64,000 nt of DNA, taken from Diplodia intermedia (taxonomy: Eukaryota; Ascomycota; Dothideomycetes; Botryosphaeriales; Botryosphaeriaceae). Each line of letters opens with the position of its first letter. Position 1 is the first letter of the stretch. Made by a program: the position numbers and the translations under genes. Shown here piece after piece: positions 1 through 10,204 of this stretch. Below the pieces are notes generated by a model. That model was not told the DNA's origin. It did not search any database and worked only from the letters and a program-made list of their open reading frames with translations. Where the stretch lies: positions 186,001 to 250,000 of the forward strand of contig JAKEKT010000025.1 in assembly GCA_021495925.1 (NCBI GenBank), given 5' to 3'.

Positions 1-995
1 ACCGGCGTGGGGGCCTGGACATTGACTTGGGGGCCGTCCTCGGCAGCGACCGAGGTATCCAGGCGGTCACTCTTAGGAATAGCAGGGAGTGGTTGATCCA
101 GAGTGTTCTTCTCTTGAGATGAAGCCGCTGGACCCTCCGAAATGGGCTTGTCCGCCGACGCGTCCCCTGACAACGGTTGCTTTTCAAAGTCCTTCACGGG
201 CCCTCCTGCTTCCGTAGATTTGCCAGCCTTCTCTTCAATGGGTTCCTTTGAGTCGGCGGTGCTCGACTCTGCGGCACTCACGTCCTTCTTTGCTGTGGTG
301 GCCGGCGCGGATTGCTTGCGAACCGAGCGTAGCTTGGTGGCCTTTTTGGGTGCCTCGGGGGACTCCTCCTGTCCAACCACATTGCCCTTCTCCGGCACGC
401 CACAGCAGTTGAGTATGAGCAAAATCCTGGAAACACCGCTCTTTTTCTTGGGCTGGGCCTGAGGGGCAGAACCAGCCGCGCCAACTGCTTGCGCATTCTC
501 AGGAGCCTTCTCGCTTGTCGCGGCACGCGCCTTGTGGGAGCGCTTGCTGCTCGCAGTGCTCCCAGCACGCCTCTTGCCCAAGAAGCTGCGCTTCGAGCCC
601 CGTCCCACGCTCTCAGCCCCCTCACTTGCGGTCGCTCCGCTCAGTCCTGATCCACTTGCCGCGGCCTCCTCACCGGTTTGCGAATTCGAGTGTGGCACGT
701 CGAGGAAAGAGGGCTTTCTTTTGGGCTCGTTTCCGGCACCAGCGGCTTGTTCCGACGTTGATCCAGCAGCGTTGTTTGACGACGAGGTAGGGGCGGCGCC
801 TGCGTTCGCTGAGACGACGGTTAGCGTGCTGTGACGGGCGGGACGTGCGAGACTGGGGGCCTCGGCGAGCGGAGTGGTGAGAGTCGTACTGTTACCGTTG
901 GAGTGCGGTGCTATCGCCTCGCCATTGTCGCTCGCTGCCGGCTTCTGCACAGCAGTCGACGGATCTGCGGACGACCGCACAGCCTCTTGGCTCAT
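1..995 (-). CDS. Psr1/Psr2-like NIF-family phosphatase, N-terminal part (runs off the window)
   Basis: An open frame runs on the minus strand from an ATG at 995 to base 1 without a stop (331 codons), so the 3' part lies outside the window. The visible protein is Ser/Ala/Lys-rich and disordered. It contains a basic stretch (residues about 130-160) and the hydrophobic Cys-pair motif RILLILNCCGVPE near residues 190-202. In fungal Psr1/Psr2-type phosphatases (HAD/NLI-interacting-factor family, plasma membrane, salt stress and general stress response) a comparable long disordered region with a Cys pair precedes the catalytic domain; the cysteines are thought to be acylated for membrane anchoring. 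The catalytic DLDETL motif is not in the window, so the assignment rests on the N-terminal motif alone. The ATG at 995 is the first in frame after a GC-rich leader. Another Cys-anchored disordered protein is possible. Confidence 0.6.
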   Translation of the reverse strand, partial: MSQEAVRSSADPSTAVQKPAASDNGEAIAPHSNGNSTTLTTPLAEAPSLARPARHSTLTVVSANAGAAPTSSSNNAAGSTSEQAAGAGNEPKRKPSFLDVPHSNSQTGEEAAASGSGLSGATASEGAESVGRGSKRSFLGKRRAGSTASSKRSHKARAATSEKAPENAQAVGAAGSAPQAQPKKKSGVSRILLILNCCGVPEKGNVVGQEESPEAPKKATKLRSVRKQSAPATTAKKDVSAAESSTADSKEPIEEKAGKSTEAGGPVKDFEKQPLSGDASADKPISEGPAASSQEKNTLDQPLPAIPKSDRLDTSVAAEDGPQVNVQAPTP

Positions 996-2475
996 GTGGG
1001 GCAACGGACGCCTCTAGGTGAGGCTCGCAGTACGTGTTGTCAAGCGCGTGAGCGGGCGAGGAAGAGCGATGGCGCTCTCCTGGGGCTGGCGCGTCAAGGC
1101 GTGAAGGCCGAGTTGTGAGCTTCCAAAAGCAGCAAGCCGGGCGGAGCGGTGGGCGTTTCGGACGAGGACGGTGGGAGCTGAGGCTTGTCGTCGCGCGCGC
1201 TGCGGGTGCTGTCCTGCGCTGCAGCTTCGGCCGGGCGTTTGAGTATGGTCTCGCTTCAGAGCGTCGAGGGGAGCCGGGGAGGAAGAGTGATGGCAGTCGC
1301 TGCGCAGGCTAGATGGGTTGGGAGGCTGGGATACTCCGTGAATCGCTCGCTAACCGAAATGAGAGTCGCCGCCAGTCACGGGCGGCTGGGTCTTCGCGCG
1401 GGCCTGGGCGGGCAGCGAGCGATGACGAAACGGTGAGCTTGACGGTCTCGTGGGATGGGCGAGGGCAGCACGGCGGTGGCAGCTAGGAGCGGCAAGGTAG
1501 GGGAGGGTGCAGCAGCGCGAGTGCAGGGCAGGGCGAGAGGCTGACTCTTGGGCGTGGGCCACGGGCGGCTTCGGGGCAACTGCCGCTGGAGAGTCTAGGC
1601 TGGGAGCGGCCTCTCTGCGGAAGTGAGGTGCGCAGCAATCAGGGCGGGCACACGCAGGCTGGCATCTGGTAAGTTGCGGGCCGGGGAGCTTGTGGATTGA
1701 GCGACGACGAGCTGCCATGCGCGACGCTATTGGATCGCCCCGGCGAATGAGCGCCCCGGCCGCTTTGGCGGCCACGGTTTGGACACGCGTGAGTCGGCCA
1801 GCGTGCAGCCGGCCCTGTTCGGCCTTCGCAGCGCCCACCGCCAGCGCGCGCGACACGCCGCCGGCCTCCGCCTGCCCGTCCAGCGCGCTCGCCGTTGCGC
1901 CGTTGCGTCTGCGAGGCAGAGTCAGGACGCGCCGTGATCGTCGCGGCGCACTGCAGCTGGGCCAGAGGCTGATCAGCGTTGGCGGCTGTATTTTAAGGCC
2001 TGGGCGGCACGAAGCCAATAACGAGCCGGCCGCGCGCCCGCAAGTCACACGGAGCGCCGGCGCCACGCGCCTGCATCTGGGCAATCTGCCGTATTCGAGC
2101 AGGGGTCGCGCAGCCCGTCATCAAAACTCCTGAATGCGCGCGCCAGTCGCCAGCTGCCAGCAGCCGTGACGAGCGCAGCGAGCGAGGCTCGCGTCGATAA
2201 GCTACGCAGGCTTTGGGGCCGCACTGCGCGCGCCGCATCCGCCTGCACCGCTTCGCAGATAGGCTCGCGACACGCTCTCGGCTATTTGCTTGCCGCGAGA
2301 TCCAGCATTGGTCCAATCATTCATTTCCAGGTACCCGGCGCTCCTCTCCGCCAGGTACGCGCTACGGACTCGAATCATCCCAAAAAGACCCGCCGCGGCT
2401 TATGACCGCCCGAACGCCATCGTTGTACAGAATCCCCAGACCCCCGGCTTTTGCTGACGCAGGAACACTTTTACC
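996..2475. other. GC-rich intergenic / leader region, no gene recognised
   Basis: This stretch lies between the Psr1-like start and the 3' end of ILV3, which are on the same strand. It holds several long but featureless open frames (for example 1350-2084 minus) rich in Arg, Ala and Pro, as expected by chance in GC-rich DNA. It probably contains the promoter and 5' UTR of the Psr1-like gene. Confidence 0.5.
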
Positions 2476-4357
2476 CTAAACAGAGATGGGAATGTCTTCG
2501 GCGTCCGTGATGCACCCCTGGCTGGCATCCTTCACCAGCTTGGCGTACTTGGACAGCGTGCCCTTCGAGTACTTGAGCGGCGGCGCGACCCACGCTGCCT
2601 GGCGCTGGGCCAGCTCCTCCTCGCTGACATGCAGGTTCATCTCATTCGTCTCGGCGTCGATGGAAATCTCGTCACCGTCCTTCACGAGAGCGATGGGTCC
2701 ACCTATCTGCGCCTCGGGCACAATGTGGCCGATCAGGAAGCCGTGACTGCCACCGCTGAAGCGCCCGTCCGTGATGAGCGCGACGTCGTGGCCCAGTCCC
2801 GCCCCCATAATAGCAGAGCTAGGCTTCAGCATCTCCGGCATGCCCGGGCCGCCCTTGGGGCCCTCGTACCGGATGACCACGACGGTCTTCTCACCCTTCT
2901 TGATCTCGCCCTTCTCAAGCGCTTCGATGAAGAGATCCTCATCATTGTAGCATTTGGCGTTGCCGACGAACCGGAGACCCTCCTTGCCGGTGATCTTACC
3001 AACGCAACCGCCGGGAGCCAGGCTGCCGCGCAGAATCTGCAAGTGACCGGACTCCTTGATGGGGTTGCTCAGGGGACGGAAGATCTGCTGATCCTTGGGG
3101 AAGTCGGGTGAATTCTCAACATTCTCCTTCAGAGTCTTGCCCGTGACGGTCATCCCGCTGCCGTCCAGGAGGCCTTCCTTGAGCAGGAACTTGATAAGAG
3201 CCGGAGTGCCGCCGATTTCGTACAGGTCGGCGAAGACGTACTTTCCAGATGGCTTCAAGTCCGCAAGGAAGGGAGTGCGGTCACTGACGGCTTGGAAGTC
3301 ATCGATGGTGAGCTTGATACCAACGGAGTCGGCGATGGCAATCAGGTGAAGAACGGCATTGGTAGAGCCACCGGTGATGGTGACAAGGACCATGGCGTTC
3401 TCGAAAGCTTGCCGAGTCAGAATGTCACTGGGGCGGATATCCTCCTTCAACAGGTTCTTGATGGCGCCACCGGCAGCCAGGCACTCGAGGACCTTGGCGT
3501 TGGACTCGGCAGGGTTGGACGAAGAACCGGGCAGAGTCATTCCCATCACCTCGATGGCGCTGGCCATGGTGTTGGCAGTGTACATGCCACCGCAAGCGCC
3601 ACTGCCAGGGCAAGCATGGCGGATGATATCGAAGCGCTCTTTCTCGTCGATTTCACCGGTGATGAACTGGCCATAGGCCTGGAAGGCGGAAACGAGGTCA
3701 AGCTTGGGGTGCTTGGGAAGCTGGCCGCAACCGGCTGCAATGGTGCCACCGTAGACCATGAGCGAGGGCCTGTTGACACGGCCCATGGCCATCAAGACAC
3801 CGGGCATGTTCTTATCGCAACCGGGAACGGAGATGTTGGCGTCATACCACTGGGCGTTCATGACGGTCTCAATGGAGTCGGCAATCAGGTCGCGCGACTG
3901 GAGCGAGTACCTCATGCCCTTGGTACCCATGGAAATACCGTCACTGACACCGATGGTGTTGAACTGCATGCCCCACAGGCCAGCACGCTGCACACCCTCC
4001 TTGATCTTGTTGTTGAGGTCCATCAGGTGCATGTTGCACGGATTGCCAGTGTACCAAACGGACGAAATGCCGACCTGGGCCTTGTTCATGTCGTCCTCCT
4101 TCAGGCCGGTGGCGTAGAGCATAGCCTGCGAGGCGCCCTGCGACTTGGGCTGGGTAATGCCACGGCTGACCTTGTTGAGGCCTTCATCGGCGCGGCGGGT
4201 GGCGGTCGAGGAGAGAGCCCTCCTGTCATGTCATACGAGTGTCAATGGAGCGGGCATTGGACTGATGGCGGAGGTGCAGGACTCACAACGACCGCCACTG
4301 CATGCTGGCGCGCATTGCCGGCCGCATCGGCATGGTGTGCAACCTGGGGAGAAGCAT
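2476..4357 (-). CDS. ILV3: Dihydroxy-acid dehydratase, mitochondrial
   Basis: Two exons on the minus strand, 4287-4357 and 2476-4222, are joined across a 64-nt intron (donor GTGAGT, acceptor ACAG), giving 605 aa. Exon 1 encodes a Met/Arg-rich presequence that reads on as SLRALSSTATRRA, a typical mitochondrial targeting peptide. The enzyme converts 2,3-dihydroxy-isovalerate and 2,3-dihydroxy-3-methylvalerate to the 2-oxo acids, the third step of valine, isoleucine and leucine synthesis. Visible family motifs are CDKNMPG and CPGSGACGGMYTANTM (Fe-S ligand cysteines), GGSTNAVLHL and TDGRFSGGSHG near the C-terminus, which ends DIPISV. The length matches fungal orthologues. A start at 4122 without exon 1 would lose the presequence and conserved N-terminal residues. 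It is tandem with the Psr1-like gene; no regulatory uORF was identified. Confidence 0.96.
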
Positions 4358-5361
4358 TGTGGTTGTTCCGGACAGTCCTCCTCCAGCGAAGGCCGAAGGT
4401 GAGTCGAATTGAGCTTCTCAGAAAAGTTCGCGAGGCCGGCGTTGACTCAGCGAATGAAGCTGTCGATAATTATTCTGCGCGCCCTGGCTGGCTTAGCGCT
4501 GGAGCTGGCGAGCCGCCGTCGCCGACGTCGGAGCCTGGCGCGTTCCAATCGCCGTCGCCCAGTTGACTCACCCGCCGTCAACAGTCAACACCACGCCAAT
4601 GTTTCTTCACTGTCTCGGACGGCCAAGACATGGGCGCTCTCGGTGAGACCGTAGCGCAAGCTTTCTCGCGGTCCGCCTCCCGTACATAGCGCGCCTGGGG
4701 CCGTTTGCGACGCGCTGGTGCCCTTGTCATCACTTGCGCAACCGCCGGCCGCCTCATTTGGCGTGGCCGGTTCCTGTCTTTTCCCTCTTAGTGCATGGTC
4801 GTTAAAGTTTCAGGTGTTGCACAATCCTGTGCTCCGTCCGTCTGTTTCACCGTGGACCCGGACGCTTTCGCGCCCAGCAACGACGACGACGCCAGGCGCT
4901 CCAAGGCATCCTCTGTCCCTGCGCAGCCTGTCCGAGCGCGAGACGATGCAACGACAACCGAGGCGCTGGGAACCCACCCGCCTCGTTCTGCGCAAGGCGG
5001 ATGAGAGAGCTTGGACGCCTCAATTTGCTGGAAATTTGCATGTAATAACCACCCACTCCGCCGGATCCTTCTCATACAAGGCGAGAGTGTGCTCAATGAC
5101 GCCGGTTGTTGCAACGGCTGCTGTGTCCGGAACCCTAACCCACCGCTGTCGAAGCATTTGTTCTACTCCAGCCGCAGTCCATCTGTGCGCGGCCCATGAT
5201 TCAGCCTCCTATCTCTTGCCGTGGTGATGCCCGTTTCCCCGGAACAAAATTGATGCCTCGTCACCCAACCCCTTTCGGATTCCGTCCTGATACTCACCGC
5301 CAACCCAGATGCAACTCACGATCTTAATCACAGCCAGTCATTGCTTACATCATCATCATCC
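4358..5361. other. ILV3 upstream region, no gene recognised
   Basis: The ILV3 promoter and 5' leader are expected here. Open frames are short and overlap on both strands without recognisable domains. The tRNA gene begins at the right edge. Confidence 0.5.
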
Positions 5362-5524
5362 AGTCCTATGGTCTAGCGGTATGACGTTCGCTTCACAGCA
5401 ATTCCTCCTCCCAGAGCGGATTCTTGGAGCGCGAAAGGTCCCGGGTTCGATCGTAAGTTTTCCAGCTGCCGCCAGCACCGTCAACAGAACACAATCTAAC
5501 AAGTAACTTAGCCCGGTGGGACTA
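5362..5524 (+). tRNA. tRNA-Val(CAC) with two intervening sequences
   Basis: With two segments removed, the sequence forms a complete cloverleaf. Acceptor stem: AGTCCTA (5362-5368) pairs with TGGGACT (5517-5523), with discriminator A5524. The D arm begins GTCT with A14, G18G19 and A21 present. Anticodon stem: TTCGC/GCGAA, loop TTCACA+C, anticodon CAC at 5394-5396. Variable loop AGGTC. T stem CCGGG/CCCGG with loop TTCGATC. The anticodon and T arms closely match other eukaryotic tRNA-Val(CAC). Intron 1 is 5398-5429 (32 nt) at the canonical 37/38 site. The second insert is 5453-5511 (59 nt) between positions 60 and 61. The A box TGGTCTAGCGG is intact; the B box GGTTCGATC is cut before its last conserved C. 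A T-rich Pol III-type terminator follows. It may be a disrupted pseudogene if the second insert is not removed. Confidence 0.8.
5453..5511 (+). other. 59-nt GT-AG intron-like insert in the T loop of tRNA-Val
   Basis: The insert starts GTAAGT, has ATCTAAC followed by AAGTAACTTAG and ends in AG, so it carries a full set of fungal spliceosomal signals at normal spacing. Removing exactly 59 nt restores the conserved C61 and a perfect 5-bp T stem. Nuclear tRNA introns are normally at 37/38 and are cut by the tRNA endonuclease. A T-loop insert with spliceosomal ends is therefore unexpected. Confidence 0.75.
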
Positions 5525-5538
5525 CAAACACTACGTGA

Positions 5539-5548
5539 TTTTCTTTTT
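5539..5548 (+). terminator. Pol III terminator T-runs
   Basis: TTTT (5539-5542) and TTTTT (5544-5548) lie 15-24 nt after the tRNA discriminator base, the usual position for RNA polymerase III termination. Confidence 0.6.
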
Positions 5549-8500
5549 GCCCATTGACCATCCATTCCCCTATGTTTCCTTTTTTTTCCCACCCTGACTC
5601 CTGCTTTCTGCACGCCTTCTCTTCTGCCCTGCCACCGAATTGATTTTTATCTTCTTTGCTTCTTTACCCAAACCTCCGCAGCCCGCATTCGCCGCGGCCG
5701 CAGGCACCGGGATTTTGTGGGTACAACGCATTATGTACCCTCGCTCGCTTCCTCTACCCCCCTGGTGCCTAGGTAAGTTGTTCGGCGCCCGTCGGCACCG
5801 CCGCCGCCGCGGCGGCCGCAGGAAAAAACAGCTGCTGCATCGCCAACTCAACCCATGCACGCATGCAGCGACATGATGCACCCACCCACACCATCATCAC
5901 CGCCTGCAACCCAGCAGTCCGGCTTCAACCCCTATTGGCTCCCCTAAAGACCGCCCACCCCTCCCCCCCGGTCTATCCATAGAACACCCTCCCCTCGATG
6001 CGCCGCACCGGCGCTGTACAGGCGATCTTCCGAACGCAGCAACCAGCTGTCTGCCCAGCGATCCGTTGCCGCAACGGGAAGGTGAGCCGCGCCCCCGGCT
6101 CCCGTCCATGCCGACGGGCCGGTTTTTTTTTTTTTTTTTGTTTTCCTGTGCGTGTGGGCGGGTTGTTCGTAACTTCTCTCTCTTTTTTTTTTGGGCTCTG
6201 AAAGACTGCAGGTGGGGGGGTTTCGCTGTGTGGTGTGATAAAGTGGGGTCGGGTTGCGCTGAAGAACTGGGGATGGTTGGGTATCGCGGTGAGTAAATAT
6301 GCAATCGAAGGCGGTGGGCTTCTGCAGGGCGACGTGGATGGAGAGGAGGAGGAGGAGCGGTGGCAGGGGGTAAGGATGGAAGCGTGTTTCGCTGGCAATT
6401 GCTGCTGCGTTTTGCGCTTTTTTTCCTTTTCTGCAACGGGGTGCAAGGATGGAAGAGGTGAGTTGTTCGTGGCGGCCTCGATGGCCTGCGGTGCGGGGAA
6501 TGCCGTTGCAGATGGATGAGTGGATGGGTGCATCGGGTTTTGAGACACTGGTGCTGTGAGGTCCTGAAGCTCGCCTGAATGTATGGACGCTTGGACTTTT
6601 GTGTGGATCTCTTTGTAGGCTGTCATGACTTGTCGGAGAGTGGCTTTGCCGAACTACTGCATGAGGCAATGGGTAGAGGCCAGCCATTCAGTGACGACCA
6701 TTGAGAGGCATTATTCCCTCGAAGGGATGAGCAAGTTTCGTAGAGGAACATTGCCCCATGATTTAGGCACAAAGATGCTTTGACCTTTTGGACAGGTCTC
6801 ACCACACTGCACTGCAGATGCTAGCTTCTACAACATCTCATGTATGGAGGACGCGATACTCTTCCTACGAATGGTTGAATCCATTGTCCGGATGTAGATG
6901 TGAGTCTAAAATGCAGACAAGATCTTACATTCAACTGCCCGCGCAAGTATGGTGCAATATTGCTGCCAGGCAGCTGCGGATGGCATCGATGTTTTTGTCA
7001 TCCGCCGTATCAGACAAGAATATTGCGCCATTGCTAAATAGCGTAGACGTTGGATACATCATCGAAAAACTCTATCATCCCTCATCTATATCACATTGGT
7101 CTCATTCGCTGCCTTACTTCAGAACTCTGGACATGATTGAAGTCCGGACTGTTCAAAATCGGTACGATCAAAATGATCACCTGGTTGTTGAGGCAAAGAC
7201 CCTTCAGGGGCTGCTACTTGTCGAGAACTTCGTGCCCCGTGGCCTCTCCTTCCACGTGCATTCTTTCCTACGCATGAACAACTCTCTCTCCCGCTTACCT
7301 AAATGTCTTCTTCGCTTTCAACTTCGTATAAGCTTTTCTCTACAGTGACATTGTCCAGGAAAACAACTAGCCAACCAACCGTCACTCCAGCCATTCAACA
7401 ACCAGTGTGAAGAAAGTCCTACTGCTGGGGCGAACTGCAGTCGCTTCGGCGTCAGCTTTCTGCCAGTTGATATTGGGTGACTCCTGTGGCCATTTGCGCC
7501 ATTGCCGAGCAATGGAGGGAGGTATCCCTACGGCTTCTTGATGATGAGCAGCACAATTCAATAGAGATGGAATGTTGTCTTATAAGTAATATCAAAAGAT
7601 ACTTTACTTCAGTCGAGAAATCGACGAGCCCGGATACATGCAAGACGGACGACTGCCGGCTTTGCATATTTGGCACTCAATCCTTTGAGTAATCACTTGG
7701 TTATTGAACATTCTCCCCGTAGTGTTTACCTTATCTGCTTCTTTTTTCAGATGATGTTTGCTTCCCACGGTTTCTTGTCGGCTCCGAAAGCTCATCATGA
7801 ACATCATTACTTTCGTATGATGCGGCTGCGCAGGTCTGAATGATCACAGAATATGTAATTCGAGCGCCTCCAGTTGCCTTTCATACCCGCATAGGGTGAT
7901 GGGCCCAACAATTTGCTAAAACGAGCTCGTAAGCGGTACGCCCGAGCCTGCGTACTCAGTGAACCGTTTTCCAGCTGCAGTGCATTGGCGGGCCCAAGAT
8001 TGTCCAAAGTTGGATGCTTTGGTAGCTTCTTTCTGACCCCAAGCCCTTACCAATTAGACTTCCGCGTTGATTTATGAAAAAACGCATACGATATCCCCGA
8101 CCATTTTGCTACATGTGTTGATGATTCTGAAATCTTTGACGGGATGAAGAACTCCCGCAAGATCCTACTGGCGTCTATTCGACACAAAGGATTTCTACTT
8201 CCGCTTTGGGCAAAAAGTGAGAGTGCACCGATATAACATCATCTTCAATAACATCATCTTCCCGTGATAATGAGCCCAAGGTTTAATCTGTGGCGATGGA
8301 CAGCAACAGGTTGACTCGCGGCAGGTACGGCAAATTCAGACACGATTAAATGCGGAGAGAGAAAAGTGTACCTGGGAAAGGAAGTTTGGTAGAACCGACC
8401 CAGAGTCTTATCGTTCTCAAGACTTGGTAGATACGGACTGCATCATCGCTGGACTCGGAGAAATATCAACCGCGAATACAGCAGTTGGCAAACGAACGTG

Positions 8501-10204
8501 ACGTCTCCAGAATTGCACCACCGAAGTGCAGACATACGTGGAAAGTTGAAGAACAAATCTGATGGAATTTCCTTGCGTGACTGGAATGACTACCTCTACA
8601 CTCCGCACATAACTGGAGGTGTGCTCATCTCTCCACATGCCAACCCAAGACCGCTTCCAGTCCACTCTATATATAGCCTGCCTCGACAGCCACTGTTCTC
8701 CTTTTTCACTCAAGAGGCTTTGCCCACCGTACCGAGGAATATGCGGGGACGAACTTTGCACTCTGTGTTGGGTTCGTTGCTTTGTGCAGGTATTTACGTG
8801 GGAATGGGTTCCCATTACTTTGGGTGGAAGTGGGATGGCGTGTCTTTCATTCACCAAACACGCTATTTGACATACTGACGGATGCAGAGCTAATCATCAT
8901 GCGGGACTCCAGTGTGCTGTGATACTGAACGGCAGCATTACTTGGAAATAGTGTCAAGGGCAAGACTGATTGCGGAAAATATGCTCCACACCACGCACCC
9001 GGCCACCGAATGATCCATGATAGGCCCCAGAAGGAAAGCCAGAGTGGAGCAGACGAAAGATGATGTGCCACTTAAGCGACATAGCAGTCTCCCTTGTTTA
9101 GCAAAACCCCCTCTCGGTCCAAAATCCGCAGTCTTGAAGTACCTCCTCCCCACCCCACCCTTTTCCAGCAACCAGCCACGTGCCCTCGGCACCAGGAGCT
9201 CCCACACGCAGCAGCAGCGTCCCTGCATTACCCTCCGCACTCCCATACACCACAAGACGCGAGCGACGCCTCATGACACGTTCGCCACCACATCCTGCAC
9301 GTGAGTGCCCCTGGGTCCGCCCGCCACAGCTGACCAGACCACGGAAAACGGCGTCCATCTCTCATAATATAAAACCATGACCCCCACCGCACTGCTTCAA
9401 GTAAATCACAAAGCCTGTGGAAGGTTACTGCGAAGATACAAGTTGTTTTGGGGCAAGAATGTCCACGTCGTACTAGCCACAAAGACGACTGTCAGTCCCT
9501 ACACTTGCCCCTGCGCTTCGCCGTGGTACTCGAGTCCTACCTCGGCGGCACAATGGCTGAGCGTCATCATTCGACAGTTGTGGTGAAGCCCAATGTCCAA
9601 AAGAGTGCGAAGTGTATTGAAAGAAAGACGATGCACACCATTAATGTCATCGAATCAGGGCCACCTGCAACGGAGACGATGTGCAAAGGCGACAAGGGAA
9701 CAGCAAAAGATTCGAGAATCGTACTCCGAACGCAGGAGCCCCAGTGAAAGGAATTGGCTTCTCCGATTATGACCCCGAGGTGGCATGCGTCGTGTCTTCG
9801 GTGGAGTGGAGTGGAAGAAGTGCGGCGGTCTTATACGTATGGTAGTACACGATGCGAAGCTAGTCATGGCAAAGCTAATTAGCAGGGTTCATGACCATGG
9901 ACGAGGAGGACTGCGGCATGACCGCGCTGGGAGAAAGGATGGAGGAAGTGCATAACCTGCTGCACGCACCCAATATACGAATCAAACGTAAGCCATCCAA
10001 GACCCGCGCAAGTGTACATTTTGAAACCGAAAAAATGCTTCATTTCTCGAATCCGTCTGCACAGCTATGCCAAAAAAAAAGCATATCAACCAAGTCTATC
10101 TCCATCGGATTTTGCCGCCCAAATGAAAAAAGCCCAGATTGCCAGCCTTCATGCATACGCCAACTACGCAAAGCGCTTATTCAAACGTGCAATCTCCACG
10201 CCAC
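5549..10204. other. 4.7-kb stretch with no recognised gene
   Basis: No open frame here shows a recognisable domain or convincing exon structure. Frames such as 5944-6687 (minus) and 6788-7348 (plus) look like chance or low-complexity reading. A 17-T run lies at 6123-6139 and a second T-rich run near 6183-6192. Non-coding transcripts or decayed elements cannot be excluded. Confidence 0.4.

Noticed and set aside
1350..2084. Minus frame of 244 codons between the Psr1-like gene and ILV3
   Set aside because: Arg/Ala/Pro-rich with overlapping frames on both strands; GC-driven chance frame or leader sequence.
3292..4566. Plus-strand frame of 424 codons opposite ILV3
   Set aside because: It is antisense to the well-supported ILV3 exons and its composition (Gly/His/Val-rich) is the mirror of that coding sequence; no domain.
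5944..6687. Minus frames of up to 247 codons
   Set aside because: Three overlapping frames run through T/A homopolymers giving poly-Lys; no support for any one of them.
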